From contig DBYH01000020.1 in assembly GCA_002310095.1 (NCBI GenBank), forward strand, positions 117,911 to 181,910: a stretch of 64,000 nucleotides of DNA, in the 5' to 3' direction. Source of the DNA: Firmicutes bacterium UBA1191. GTDB lineage: Bacteria; Bacillota; Clostridia; Peptostreptococcales; Anaerovoracaceae. The notes below the pieces were generated by a model. It was not told the origin of the DNA. It saw only the letters and a list, made by a program, of their open reading frames with translations, and did not search any database. Below, piece after piece: positions 48,690-58,235 of this stretch (within the stretch, counting starts at the first letter, position 1; each line of letters opens with the position of its first letter). The position numbers and the translations under genes were made by a program.

Positions 48690-49306
48690 AATCACAGATA
48701 GTACTGATAAGACACGGCATAACTGAAGGAAACGAGCAGCGCATGTACTACGGCAGCACGGACGTTTCGCTGTCGAAGAGAGGCGTGCGGCTTCTTGAGG
48801 AGCAAAAGGCAGACGGCCTCTACCCGGAATCCGAGGACGCTCAGTACTTCACTACGGGCATGCTCAGGACGGAGCAGACTCTGAAAGTGTTGTACGGGGA
48901 GCAGGAGCATGGGATCATCGAGGACCTGCGGGAGCTGGACTTCGGGGAGTTCGAGATGAGGACCTACGAGCAGCTCAACAGCATACCGGAGTATCAGCGG
49001 TGGATAACAGCCGAGGACACGGGCAAGGCGCCTCCCGGTGGGGAGAGCATAGACCACTTCACCGTGAGGATAAGGCGGGGCTTCGACGAGCTCAAGGCGC
49101 AGAACGAGCTGTACATGCTGAAACTGCGGAACCGGGGGAAGGAGGCCATGACCATCTGCATCTGTCACGGAGGAGTGATATCCGGAATCATGGACTACAT
49201 CTGGCCGGGAGAGTACAAGAACTTCTTCGAATGGATCCCGGACCCGGGACACGGATACGTCCTGTATGAAGAGGACGGAAAACTAACTGGATACAGGCGA
49301 TTCTAA
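48686..49306 (+). CDS. cobC: Histidine phosphatase, probable alpha-ribazole phosphatase
   Basis: 206 residues, phosphoglycerate-mutase fold: LIRHGITEGNEQRMYYGSTDVSLSKRG with the catalytic RHG, LRELDFGEFEM, and CHGGVISG with the second His. In cobamide synthesis it removes the 5' phosphate of alpha-ribazole phosphate or of cobalamin phosphate. Assigned from its place at the end of the cob operon; general phosphatase activity cannot be excluded. A terminator follows directly. Confidence 0.82.
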   Translation: MKSQIVLIRHGITEGNEQRMYYGSTDVSLSKRGVRLLEEQKADGLYPESEDAQYFTTGMLRTEQTLKVLYGEQEHGIIEDLRELDFGEFEMRTYEQLNSIPEYQRWITAEDTGKAPPGGESIDHFTVRIRRGFDELKAQNELYMLKLRNRGKEAMTICICHGGVISGIMDYIWPGEYKNFFEWIPDPGHGYVLYEEDGKLTGYRRF

Positions 49307-49338
49307 TATGCTAAGGCGGCCCAACCTTAGCATATTTT
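49306..49338 (+). terminator. Terminator of the cob operon
   Basis: Perfect 11-bp stem ATATGCTAAGG/CCTTAGCATAT (49306-49316, 49325-49335) with an eight-base loop and TTTT at the end. The stem begins at the last base of the cobC stop codon. Confidence 0.85.
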
Positions 49339-49404
49339 AAGATAATATCCAATATATATATGTTAGAATGTTTACAAGATATGGAAGTAAGATAGGAGAA
49401 TACT

Positions 49405-50064
49405 ATGGCGGACAACGAAACAAAGAAAAGAGTTATTACCATCAGCCGTGAATACGGAAGCGGCGGAAGACTTATCGGCAAGCGCCTCGCGGAGAAGCTG
49501 GGCATTCCATATTACGACAGAGACAAGATCAACGAGAGGATCTCAAGGGAATCGGGCTATGACAAGGACATGTTCGCTGGCCAGGAAAAGAAGGCCAAGA
49601 ACAGCTTCCTCTACAGCCTGGCTTCAGCTATGGGAACGGGAGAAGCAGGTCCTGAATCCCTCAGCCTCAACGAGAGACTCTTCCTGGCTCAGTTCGACAC
49701 CATCCGCAAGATCGCGGAGGAGGGCTCCTGCGTTATCGTCGGAAGATGCGCGGATTACATCCTGCGCGGACTTCCTTACGCGACGAACATCTTCATCTAC
49801 GCCGAGGAGGCGGACAAGATCAGGAGAGCCGTCGAGGAGTACGGCGATCCGGAGGACCAGGTCAGAAAGATCATGAAAAACGCGGACAAGGCCAGGGCCA
49901 ACTACTACGCCTACCATACAGGCCGCAAGTGGGGAGAGCATGTCAATTTCAACCTTTCCCTGGACAGCGGATACCTGGAGCTCGAGGACGCGGTGGATCT
50001 CATAATCGCCTACACGGAGAAGCAGATCTGGAGAACCTCGACCATAGACGACGATCTTGACTGA
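49405..50064 (+). CDS. Cytidylate-kinase-like family protein
   Basis: 219 residues. Opens RVITISREYGSGGRLIGKRLAEKLGIPYYD: the P-loop region of the cytidylate-kinase-like family, which carries SGG in place of the classical GKST. VIVGRCADYILR and NIFIYAEEADKIRR follow. Such proteins are common in Clostridia, distinct from true Cmk, and their substrate is not established. AGGAG precedes the ATG, and TGTTAGAAT (-10 at 49364-49369) may be its extended -10. Confidence 0.85.
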   Translation: MADNETKKRVITISREYGSGGRLIGKRLAEKLGIPYYDRDKINERISRESGYDKDMFAGQEKKAKNSFLYSLASAMGTGEAGPESLSLNERLFLAQFDTIRKIAEEGSCVIVGRCADYILRGLPYATNIFIYAEEADKIRRAVEEYGDPEDQVRKIMKNADKARANYYAYHTGRKWGEHVNFNLSLDSGYLELEDAVDLIIAYTEKQIWRTSTIDDDLD

Positions 50065-50087
50065 GACGGGAAACCCCCGCTGACGAA

Positions 50088-51554
50088 ATGACGGCAAAGA
50101 AGAAAGTACTAAGCATATTAATATCTCTTTTAGTGACCCTGACGTTCGTACCTATGACGGGACAGGCTGCTTTTGGCGGGACGCTGACGGCTAAGGCGAA
50201 GATCGGCACTCCGGAGAACGTGACGACCAAAGGAAAAAAAAGCAAGATCACCATCGAATGGAGCGAGGTCAAGGGCGCGGCAGGATACAAGGTCTACAGG
50301 GCGTCCAGCGCCGACGGCAAGTACAAAAAAGTCATCACGACCAAAAGCAACAGCGGCGTCAACAAGGCCGTGAAGAAGGGAAAGAAATACTTCTACAAGG
50401 TCAGAGCATATAAGAAGAGCAAAGGCAAGAAGATCTACGGAGAGTACTCTGAACCGGTCGAAGGGATGACAAAGGTCAAGAGGCCGAAGAATGTCAAGGC
50501 GGTGATCGCGGAGGACGGAACCGTAACGGTCACCTGGTCAAAGGTCAAAGGGGCAGACGGGTATCAGCTGCAGAGAGCACTGCTGGACGACGGGAAGTAC
50601 AAGTCCATCGGCAAAACGAAGGACCTGAGCTTCACGGACGTGATCACAGAGAAGGGCGAATACAGCTACAGAGTCAGAGCCTATTCAAAAGTGAACGGCA
50701 AGAAGCAGAAGGGAGATTACTCTGCAGGCGGAAGGTATGACGCCGTCACTCAGGCGCGCAGCTGGGTCGGAGCTAAAGAGAGCAACGGCTCTCACAAAAA
50801 AATAATAGACGTATTCAATGATTACAATCCTTCCTGCGGCAAGATCGGTTACAGTACGCCGTGGTGCGCGGCTTTCGTTTCGGCGGTCGCCATCAAGACG
50901 AATACCACGGACATCATCCCGGTGCACAGCTACTGCCCGACCATGCTGGCCAGGTTCAAGGACAAGTCATTCAAGAAGAAATACAAGCCTCAGGGCGGAG
51001 ATGTGGTCTTCTACGACTGGAACAGGAACAAGGTTCCCGATCACGTGGGCATGATCGAGTCGGTCAGCGGCAAGAACGTGACAGCCATAGAGGGCAACTA
51101 TTCAGACAGGGTCAAGAGAAGGACATTCAAGAAGGGCTACAGCTGTCTCCTGGCCTACGGACTGCCGGACTATTCTACAGACGCCCTCGTGTCGTACACC
51201 AGGTCCGGATCGGGTGACAGCGGCATTGTAACCGGCAAGGATGTCATGAAAGCCTGCGAAGAGATCGAAGCGGCGGAACCTGACACAGAGGCCTGTGCCG
51301 CGAATGAAATCGTAGAGTACATCCAGGAGGAAGAGCCGGCGGCGGGAGAAAACGCCGAGGAGAGCGAGTACAACGCATTCCTGGTGTACGAAATATGCGA
51401 TGAGATGGATATCGACGCCTGCGTCGTCACAATCACTGACAGCGACGGCACAAAGCGTTCATATAACGAAGTGATGCTCGACGGGGAACTCTACATACTG
51501 GATGCCACAGACGGCGGCACACTGGAGAAGTTCACACCTGAAGAGATCAACTGA
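50088..51554 (+). CDS. Secreted FN3-like/CHAP cell-wall amidase (paralogue 1)
   Basis: 488 residues. Signal peptide (1-27, LSILISLLVTLTFVPMTGQAAFG), two FN3-like repeats (about 40-215, each with W-x-x-V-K-G-A-x-G-Y and Y-x-Y-K-V-R-A-Y), then a CHAP domain (about 225-370). Its catalytic pair should be Cys260 (STPWCAAFVSAV) and His319 (PDHVGMIESV). The tail (390-488) is acidic and ends with YNEVMLDGELYILDAT, resembling the second half of a transglutaminase fold without its nucleophile. It would hydrolyse peptidoglycan amide bonds or bind the wall. Weak ribosome binding site. Related to the larger protein at 53658. Confidence 0.82.
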   Translation: MTAKKKVLSILISLLVTLTFVPMTGQAAFGGTLTAKAKIGTPENVTTKGKKSKITIEWSEVKGAAGYKVYRASSADGKYKKVITTKSNSGVNKAVKKGKKYFYKVRAYKKSKGKKIYGEYSEPVEGMTKVKRPKNVKAVIAEDGTVTVTWSKVKGADGYQLQRALLDDGKYKSIGKTKDLSFTDVITEKGEYSYRVRAYSKVNGKKQKGDYSAGGRYDAVTQARSWVGAKESNGSHKKIIDVFNDYNPSCGKIGYSTPWCAAFVSAVAIKTNTTDIIPVHSYCPTMLARFKDKSFKKKYKPQGGDVVFYDWNRNKVPDHVGMIESVSGKNVTAIEGNYSDRVKRRTFKKGYSCLLAYGLPDYSTDALVSYTRSGSGDSGIVTGKDVMKACEEIEAAEPDTEACAANEIVEYIQEEEPAAGENAEESEYNAFLVYEICDEMDIDACVVTITDSDGTKRSYNEVMLDGELYILDATDGGTLEKFTPEEIN

Positions 51555-51601
51555 TAACACCGCTGACCGGTGCCCATTCGCACCGGAGAAAGGAAAACAA
51601 A

Positions 51602-53584
51602 ATGGCAGACAAAGGAACTTATTACATCAGCACACCAATTTACTACCCGAGCTCGAACCTTCATATAGGTCACACCTACTGCACGGTCATGGCCGACGCC
51701 ATGGCGCGCTTCAAGAGGCTTCAGGGTTACGATGTCATGTTCCTGACAGGTACTGACGAACATGGACAGAAGATCCAGACTTACGCCGACGCCAAGGGCG
51801 TTACGCCTCAGGAATACGTCGACGAGATAGTCGCCGGCATCAAGGAGCTGTGGAAGACGATGGAGATATCCTACGACGACTTCATCAGGACCACGGAACC
51901 GAGACACATCAAGCGCGTACAGGAACTCTTCATGAGGATGTACGAAAAAGGCGACATATACAAAGGCAACTATGAGGGCTGGTACTGCACCCCTTGCGAA
52001 TCCTTCTGGACAGAGGGACAGCTGGTTGACGGCAAATACTGCCCGGACTGCGGAAGAGAAGTAACTAAGGCTCAGGAGGAAGCGTACTTCTTCCAGATCA
52101 GCAAGTACTCTGACGCGCTTCTGAAGCTTTTCAGAGAGAATCCGGATTTCCTTGTGCCAGACGCGAGAAGGAACGAGATGGTTTCCTTCATCGAGCAGGG
52201 CATGGAGGATCTGTGCATTTCAAGATCATCGTTCGACTGGGGCATTCCTGTTCCTATCGATGATAAGCACGTCATCTACGTATGGCTGGACGCTCTTTCG
52301 AACTACATCACGGCCCTGGGATGGCCTGACGATCCTGAAAAGTACGACAAGTACTGGCCTGCGGACGTTCATCTGGTGGGCAAGGAAATCGTCAGATTCC
52401 ACTCCATTATCTGGCCGGCCATGCTCATGAGCGCCGGACTGCCTTTGCCTAAACAGGTAAGAGGACACGGATGGCTGCTCCTCGGCGGAGAGAAGGTCTC
52501 CAAGTCCAAGGCGGCGAAGGGAAGCGACGTCATTGATCCTGTCGTTCTCATCGACAGATACGGCATCGACGCACTCAAGTACTTCCTGCTCAGAGAGTAC
52601 ACCTTCGGACAGGACGGCATCTTCACCAACGAAGTAATGCTGAAGAGACTGAACTACGATCTGGCCAACGACCTGGGCAACCTGGTTTCGAGAACGGTCA
52701 GCATGATAGAAAAGTACAACGGCGGAATCGTTCCTGACCTTACGGACGCGGGCAAGTGCGTTCCGGGAGAAGACGGAATCGACTACGACGCCCAGCTCAG
52801 GGAGATTGCCATCGGCGCCGCCGACAAGGTGGGACAGATGATGGACGACTTCAAGTTCAACCTTGCTCTTGAGGAAATCTGGGTGGTCGTGAGACGCGCC
52901 AACAAATACATCGACGAGACCATGCCTTGGGTTCTCGCCAAGAATGAAGCGGACAAGCCGCGTCTGGACAATGTGCTCCACAATCTGGCGGAGGCCATCA
53001 GAATCATTTCGGTCCTGATCCATCCGTTCATGCACACTACGTCGGACGCCATCAGAAAGCAGCTGGGTCTGTGGTACGCGGACGTGGCCTGGGAGGACGC
53101 CTTCACATTTGAGATGATGTGCGGCGAGCAGGTCAAGAAGGGCGACGCCATATTCCCTAGACTGGACATAGACAAAGAACTCGAAGAGCTCTACGCACTG
53201 GGTGCTAAGGATGAAGTGGAGCCATGCGACGCCAACATCCCTCTCGAGCTCAAGGACGAGATAGTATACGAAGACTTCGACAAGCTGGACCTGCGCGTGG
53301 GAACTATCCTCTCGGCGGAGAAGCACCCACAGGCTGACAAGCTACTGGTGTTCCAGGTAAAGATGGGCACGGAGAAGAGACAGATTGTCTCCGGCGTGGC
53401 AGAGTACTTCAAGCCTGAAGACTGCGTTGGACAGAAGGTCGTCGTAGTCGCTAACCTCAAGCCGAGGAAGCTGCGCGGAATCGAGTCGAAGGGCATGCTG
53501 CTCTTTGCGGACAACCTCGTCGGCGGCGAGGAACGGGTCGAGTTCGTATCGACCATAGCGGAGGATGGAAATCCTGTAACCTGA
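51602..53584 (+). CDS. metG: Methionyl-tRNA synthetase
   Basis: 660 residues, class I. HIGH motif as SSNLHIGHTYC, a four-Cys zinc knuckle (YCTPCESFW and YCPDCGREV), KMSKS loop as GEKVSKSKAAKGS, and an appended C-terminal tRNA-binding OB domain (about 550-660, LDLRVGTILSAEKHPQADKL) as in the long dimeric form. AAAGGA precedes the ATG. It sits between the two FN3-CHAP genes, an unusual context. The AspRS-type Zn-free subclass is excluded by the knuckle. Confidence 0.97.
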   Translation: MADKGTYYISTPIYYPSSNLHIGHTYCTVMADAMARFKRLQGYDVMFLTGTDEHGQKIQTYADAKGVTPQEYVDEIVAGIKELWKTMEISYDDFIRTTEPRHIKRVQELFMRMYEKGDIYKGNYEGWYCTPCESFWTEGQLVDGKYCPDCGREVTKAQEEAYFFQISKYSDALLKLFRENPDFLVPDARRNEMVSFIEQGMEDLCISRSSFDWGIPVPIDDKHVIYVWLDALSNYITALGWPDDPEKYDKYWPADVHLVGKEIVRFHSIIWPAMLMSAGLPLPKQVRGHGWLLLGGEKVSKSKAAKGSDVIDPVVLIDRYGIDALKYFLLREYTFGQDGIFTNEVMLKRLNYDLANDLGNLVSRTVSMIEKYNGGIVPDLTDAGKCVPGEDGIDYDAQLREIAIGAADKVGQMMDDFKFNLALEEIWVVVRRANKYIDETMPWVLAKNEADKPRLDNVLHNLAEAIRIISVLIHPFMHTTSDAIRKQLGLWYADVAWEDAFTFEMMCGEQVKKGDAIFPRLDIDKELEELYALGAKDEVEPCDANIPLELKDEIVYEDFDKLDLRVGTILSAEKHPQADKLLVFQVKMGTEKRQIVSGVAEYFKPEDCVGQKVVVVANLKPRKLRGIESKGMLLFADNLVGGEERVEFVSTIAEDGNPVT

Positions 53585-53657
53585 TGAACAGAAACGGCGC
53601 CGAAGGAGCGCCTTGAGGAACACGGTAACGCCTATTAAATCCATGACAGGTGAAACA

Positions 53658-56108
53658 ATGAAAAGAACTTTACTGAAAAACTTAAAAGCAGCGCTCGCAA
53701 TCGCGGTATCACTGGCTATCGGCGTATCTTTCATGCCGACCTTTGCCGCCACATCATACGCTTCGAGCTTCTCGACTAAAAACGCTGTGACGGGACTGAC
53801 GATCACCAGTCCGAATCCGAGCACTTTATCGCTGAGATGGAATTCCTACGCGGGAGCGGACGGATATGAGGTATACGGCAAGCTGAAGGGCGCAGACAAG
53901 TTCCTGCACAGCACGACCGTTACGTCGACCAGTTGCAAGAGAGTGGGCCTGCGCGCCGGAACCGAGTACTGCTACAAAGTCCGCGCCTATCACAAGAATT
54001 CTAAGGGAAAGATCAAACGCAGCAAATTCAGCTCTGTTGTAACCGTGTCCACCAGGGCGTTCAACACGAGCGGTTCGGTGACCGGCCTGAAGGTCGCAAG
54101 TTACAACAAATCCTCTGTCACTCTGCAGTGGAGCCCGTACGAATTTGCGGCGGGATATGAGATCTTCAAGGCGACCAGCAGGAACGGCAAGTATGTCAAG
54201 CTGATGACAACCAAGGGAGCGAGCTACAAGAGAACAGGCCTTACCACGAACAAGACCTGCTACTACAAGGTCAGAGCCTACTACAAGAATACCAACGGCA
54301 CATGTTCCTACAGCAGATTCAGTTCAGTTATCGCGGCAACGCCGATAAAGTTCACGGAAGGCAAGATAGGCGGATTCAAGAGAACCAAGAGGACATATAA
54401 ATCCGTATCCTTCGTATGGAACAGTTATCCTGAAGCGGTGGGATACGAAATCTACAAGTCCACCAGCAAGAACAGCGGATATGTCAAGCTGGCGACAACC
54501 AAGGCAACGAGCTACAAGAGAACCAACCTGACCACCAACCTGACATGTTATTACAAGGTCAGGGCGTACAAGACGTCAAAAGGCAAGACCATATACACCA
54601 AGTTTACGGATCCGGTGAAGGGAACTCCGAAACTTTCGAAGCCTTCCGTTTCAGTCATCTCCTCAAAGACGGGAGTAACAGTGAAGTGGGGCAAGGTCAA
54701 AGGAGCCAATGGCTATGAAGTTTACAGGGCGCAGAGCCTTAATGGCAAGTACAGCCGGATCAAGACAACCAGCTCGCTGTCCGTGAAAGACGCGTCTCTG
54801 GAAAAGAACAAGAGTTACTACTTCAAGGTCCGCGCTTACAGAACTATTAACGGAAGCAAGAAGTACAGCAAGTTCAGCAAGCCGCAGCTCGGTATAAAGG
54901 CCCGCCTCGCCAGAGTAAAGGAAGTGACCGCGGTGTCGAAAGACAGCTGCGTATCCCTGGGATGGAAATCGGTAAAGAGAGCGACGGGCTATCAGGTATA
55001 CAGAAAGACAGGTACGGACGGCAAGTACTCCAGAGTGGGATCCACCACATCTACATCCTTTAACGACTACAATGTAGCGAACGGCGTAACGTATCACTAC
55101 AAAGTCCGCGCCTACAGAAGCATCAGCGGAGTATATGTTTACGGCAAGTTCAGCAAGGTGGGTTACAGCAGATCCGCTGTAGTCAGCACAGCTGTGGCAT
55201 GGCTCGGGTGCAAGGAGTCCAACAAGTCCAACAAACCGATCATAGATCTGTATAACGACAACATGGGAACCAATTTCAACTACAGGACCCCATGGTGCGC
55301 AATATTCGTATCGGCGGTGGCTATTAAATCGGGAACCACTTCCATCATAGTCAGAGGAAGTTACTGCCCGTCGGTCATCAACGCATATAAGAAGAGCAAT
55401 ACGAGCAACTACTCCTACGGCGGCGGAAGCAAATACGAACCAAAGGCAGGAGACGTCATCTTCTTCGACTGGAACAGAAACGGCGTGCCAGACCATACGG
55501 GTCTTGTGGCCAGCGTAAGCGGCGACACCGTCAAGACCATAGAAGGAAACTACAGCGACGCGGTAGGATACAGAACATTCTCTGTTGGATACAGGTACGT
55601 TCAGGGATATGGCCTTCCGAATTATGACGAAGCCAATGGAATCGTATTCACAGGCAAAAGCAGGGCCTCCGTCGGCTGCGGTGAGCTGTCGGCCATGGGC
55701 ATCGGTCCGGAGCCAGAAGGTGTTGAAGACCTTGGAAGCGAGTATGATTTTGTTGAACAGAGCGTAGAGGACAACATCGGTGAAGCCGAGGATGTGTCGG
55801 ATTATGACAAGATGGTCTACATGATCTCCAAGGTAAGATCGAGCGCCGACACGGAGGACATCGACTGCTCCGAGTCCCAGTACTACGCGGCGTTCATCTA
55901 TGAACTCTGCGAGGAAGAAGGCATTGACGCGTCCATCATGACGGTCGAGGATGAAGAAGGAACCACCAACGCGTGGGTAGAGGTCTCCCTTGACGACGAA
56001 TGGTACACGGTAGACGCGTCCAAGGATACTGACCAGATAACCGAATTCGTGCCTGAATCCACTGACGTGGAAGGAATGACGGCAGCGCCGGAAGACGAAA
56101 CAGAATAA
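53658..56108 (+). CDS. Secreted FN3-like/CHAP cell-wall amidase (paralogue 2)
   Basis: 816 residues from the ATG at 53658 (AGGTGA upstream; an earlier in-frame ATG lacks a signal peptide and is rejected). Signal peptide (1-35), five FN3-like repeats (about 45-508, each near 92 residues, with GYE(V/I)Y and YYKVRAY signatures), CHAP domain (about 510-650) with Cys547 (RTPWCAIFVSAV) and His613 (PDHTGLVAS), and an acidic tail (650-816) with a degenerate transglutaminase-like segment (NAWVEVSLDDEWYTVDAS). Same architecture as the protein at 50088 with three more repeats. tatD starts in its stop codon. Confidence 0.85.
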   Translation: MKRTLLKNLKAALAIAVSLAIGVSFMPTFAATSYASSFSTKNAVTGLTITSPNPSTLSLRWNSYAGADGYEVYGKLKGADKFLHSTTVTSTSCKRVGLRAGTEYCYKVRAYHKNSKGKIKRSKFSSVVTVSTRAFNTSGSVTGLKVASYNKSSVTLQWSPYEFAAGYEIFKATSRNGKYVKLMTTKGASYKRTGLTTNKTCYYKVRAYYKNTNGTCSYSRFSSVIAATPIKFTEGKIGGFKRTKRTYKSVSFVWNSYPEAVGYEIYKSTSKNSGYVKLATTKATSYKRTNLTTNLTCYYKVRAYKTSKGKTIYTKFTDPVKGTPKLSKPSVSVISSKTGVTVKWGKVKGANGYEVYRAQSLNGKYSRIKTTSSLSVKDASLEKNKSYYFKVRAYRTINGSKKYSKFSKPQLGIKARLARVKEVTAVSKDSCVSLGWKSVKRATGYQVYRKTGTDGKYSRVGSTTSTSFNDYNVANGVTYHYKVRAYRSISGVYVYGKFSKVGYSRSAVVSTAVAWLGCKESNKSNKPIIDLYNDNMGTNFNYRTPWCAIFVSAVAIKSGTTSIIVRGSYCPSVINAYKKSNTSNYSYGGGSKYEPKAGDVIFFDWNRNGVPDHTGLVASVSGDTVKTIEGNYSDAVGYRTFSVGYRYVQGYGLPNYDEANGIVFTGKSRASVGCGELSAMGIGPEPEGVEDLGSEYDFVEQSVEDNIGEAEDVSDYDKMVYMISKVRSSADTEDIDCSESQYYAAFIYELCEEEGIDASIMTVEDEEGTTNAWVEVSLDDEWYTVDASKDTDQITEFVPESTDVEGMTAAPEDETE

Positions 56109-56932
56109 TGTTATTTGATTCACACACACATTTTAATAATGAAGACTTAACGAGCCTGGAACGCCAGGCTCTCTTCAATACAGTGGACAAAGCGGTAAAG
56201 GACGGCAGAATGGCCGGAGCCGTTGACATAGGCTTCGATCTGCCCAGCTCCGAGATGGCCGCGGAGCACGCCCGGACATGGCCCTGGTGCTATGCCGCTG
56301 TCGGCTGTCATCCCCACGACGCGAAGACCATGGACGACGACAAGCTGGCTAGAATCGCGCGGCTTGCGGCGGAGGAAAAGGTGGTCGCCATTGGAGAGAT
56401 AGGCCTGGACTTCCACTATGACCTGAGCGACAGGGACACCCAGAGACTGTGGTTCAGGAAACAGATAAGGCTGGCCAACGATCTTATGATGCCGATCACT
56501 ATTCACGCCAGAGAGGCGGACCAGGAAGTGATGGATATACTGGTCGAAGAGGGCGCCTTTTCAGAAGAGCGCAGAGGACACTTCGGACACGCGGGAGTTC
56601 TGCTCCACTGTTTTTCGGGTTCAGCCGAACTCGGCATGCAGTACGTCAGACTTGGCGCATACATCAGCGTGGCAGGCCCGGTCACATACAAGAATAATAA
56701 GAAGACTGTGGCCATGGTGGCGGCGGTCCCGGCTGACCGGCTGCTCGTCGAGACAGACGCTCCGTATCTGACGCCGGTACCTTTCAGAGGCAAAAGGAAC
56801 ACGCCTCTGTTCGTGGAGCACACAGCCAGGAAGGTGGCTGAGATCAAAGGGATGACCTTTGAGGAAACGGCTGACATAACAAGAAACAATGCCATGAGAT
56901 TCTACGGCATAGATCAGAAAGATGGAGAATAA
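56108..56932 (+). CDS. tatD: TatD family metal-dependent hydrolase (DNase)
   Basis: 274 residues, TIM-barrel amidohydrolase. DSHTHFNNED provides the HxH metal ligands; GEIGLDFHY, ITIHARE and LLHCFSG carry the further Glu and His residues, and LLVETDAPYLTP the final Asp. TatD proteins are 3'-5' exonucleases and may also be D-aminoacyl-tRNA deacylases. In most genomes tatD follows metG; here the FN3-CHAP gene is inserted between them. It shares one base with the gene before it. Confidence 0.94.
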   Translation: MLFDSHTHFNNEDLTSLERQALFNTVDKAVKDGRMAGAVDIGFDLPSSEMAAEHARTWPWCYAAVGCHPHDAKTMDDDKLARIARLAAEEKVVAIGEIGLDFHYDLSDRDTQRLWFRKQIRLANDLMMPITIHAREADQEVMDILVEEGAFSEERRGHFGHAGVLLHCFSGSAELGMQYVRLGAYISVAGPVTYKNNKKTVAMVAAVPADRLLVETDAPYLTPVPFRGKRNTPLFVEHTARKVAEIKGMTFEETADITRNNAMRFYGIDQKDGE

Positions 56933-56933
56933 A

Positions 56934-58193
56934 GTGTCACAAGTCGCAGTAGTAAGATGCGACTCATATGAAAGAGACAAGGTCAGGAGCGCGGTTAGGG
57001 AGGCCATTGAGCTCCTGGGCGGGCTGGACAGTATTTTCGGTGAGGAAGAGGCGGTAAAGTCTCTTGGAAAGGACGCTGAGATCGTCCTCAAGCCGAACAT
57101 GCTGGGCCGCGCCGCGCCTGAGAAGGCCGTGACTACACACCCGGAGGTTTTCCGCGCCGTCGGGGAGCTTTTGCGTGAAGAGGGTTACGGAAACCTTGTA
57201 TACGGTGACTCGCCGGGAAACCCGGTGCACAGCATGGAGAAGACGGCGGAAGGCTGCGGTCTCAAGGCGGTCGCCGAAGAGCTTGGAATCGAGGCCGGCG
57301 ACTTCGAACACGGAACGGACGTTGAGTATCCGGAAGGCAAGGTCGCCAAGCGCTTCGTCATATGCAGCGAGATTGCCAAAGTCACGGGAGCGGGAGGCGG
57401 CGAGCCTCAGGGGCTGGTAATAGACATATGCAAGATGAAAACTCACCAGCTGGAGAGGATAACCGGCGCCGTGAAGAACACCTTCGGCTGCGTCTGCGGC
57501 GTTAACAAGGCCATGACACACGCCAGGTACCAGAGTCCCGAGCACTTCGCCAGAATGCTGGCGGATCTGAACAGACTTGTTCGCCCGACACTGCACATAA
57601 TGGACGGCATTGTCGCGATGGAAGGCAACGGACCGGCATCGGGAGACCCGTTTCCGATGAACGCTATTCTGGTCTCGACGGACCCGGTTGCCCTTGACGC
57701 GGTGTTCTGTACGCTCATCTGCCTGGACCCACAGGTGGTTCCTACCAATACGGCCTGCGCCGACGAGGGCATAGGCACATGGGACGATGAGCATATTGAG
57801 ATTCTGCTTGGAGGAGTTCCGATGCAGAAGGAAGGCGCTGTCATCACCCTGGATGAACTTGAAGTCAAGTACGCGGACAAGGATTTCAGCGTGCAGAGAG
57901 GCAGGGACTTCCGCGGAAACATGAGGCTGATGCACTATATTGAAAATTTCGTCAGCAAGAAGCCGGCGATAATTGCGGATAAATGTGTTGGATGCGGCGT
58001 ATGCGAGCAGACCTGTCCCCTCGATGAAAAGGCGGTCATCGTCAGACAGGACAACTCCGGAAGACCCGTTGCCCAGTATGATTATTCGCGTTGCATTAAG
58101 TGTTATTGCTGCCAAGAAATGTGCCCGGAGAGGGCCATTTCAGTGAAGAAATCACTGATTGCGAAAATTGTTGACCGCAGGTGGAAAGTGTGA
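56934..58193 (+). CDS. DUF362 domain protein with 2[4Fe-4S] ferredoxin domain
   Basis: 419 residues with a GTG start at 56934, chosen because GGAG lies six bases upstream and the sequence then reads SQVAVVRCDSYE as in the family. An ATG four codons earlier (56922) is the alternative. DUF362 occupies residues 1-300 (LKPNMLG, GDSPGNPVHSMEKTAEGCG, KMKTHQLERITGAVKNTFGCVCG). The C-terminus has two ferredoxin clusters: CVGCGVCEQTCP and CIKCYCCQEMCP. Widespread in anaerobes; redox role presumed, reaction unknown. The rpmE promoter lies in its last codons. Confidence 0.9.
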   Translation: MSQVAVVRCDSYERDKVRSAVREAIELLGGLDSIFGEEEAVKSLGKDAEIVLKPNMLGRAAPEKAVTTHPEVFRAVGELLREEGYGNLVYGDSPGNPVHSMEKTAEGCGLKAVAEELGIEAGDFEHGTDVEYPEGKVAKRFVICSEIAKVTGAGGGEPQGLVIDICKMKTHQLERITGAVKNTFGCVCGVNKAMTHARYQSPEHFARMLADLNRLVRPTLHIMDGIVAMEGNGPASGDPFPMNAILVSTDPVALDAVFCTLICLDPQVVPTNTACADEGIGTWDDEHIEILLGGVPMQKEGAVITLDELEVKYADKDFSVQRGRDFRGNMRLMHYIENFVSKKPAIIADKCVGCGVCEQTCPLDEKAVIVRQDNSGRPVAQYDYSRCIKCYCCQEMCPERAISVKKSLIAKIVDRRWKV

Positions 58194-58199
58194 TATTCT
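58171..58199 (+). promoter_or_regulatory. rpmE promoter
   Basis: -35 TTGACC (58171-58176), 17-base spacer, -10 TATTCT (58194-58199). The -35 lies inside the end of the DUF362 gene. Confidence 0.7.
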
Positions 58200-58235
58200 A
58201 TGAAGGCTCGCGAGAGCAGAAAGGAAGTGAGAAGC

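Noticed and set aside
52490..52520. MetG KMSKS loop reads KVSKS
   Set aside because: A Val at this place is common in bacterial methionyl-tRNA synthetases.
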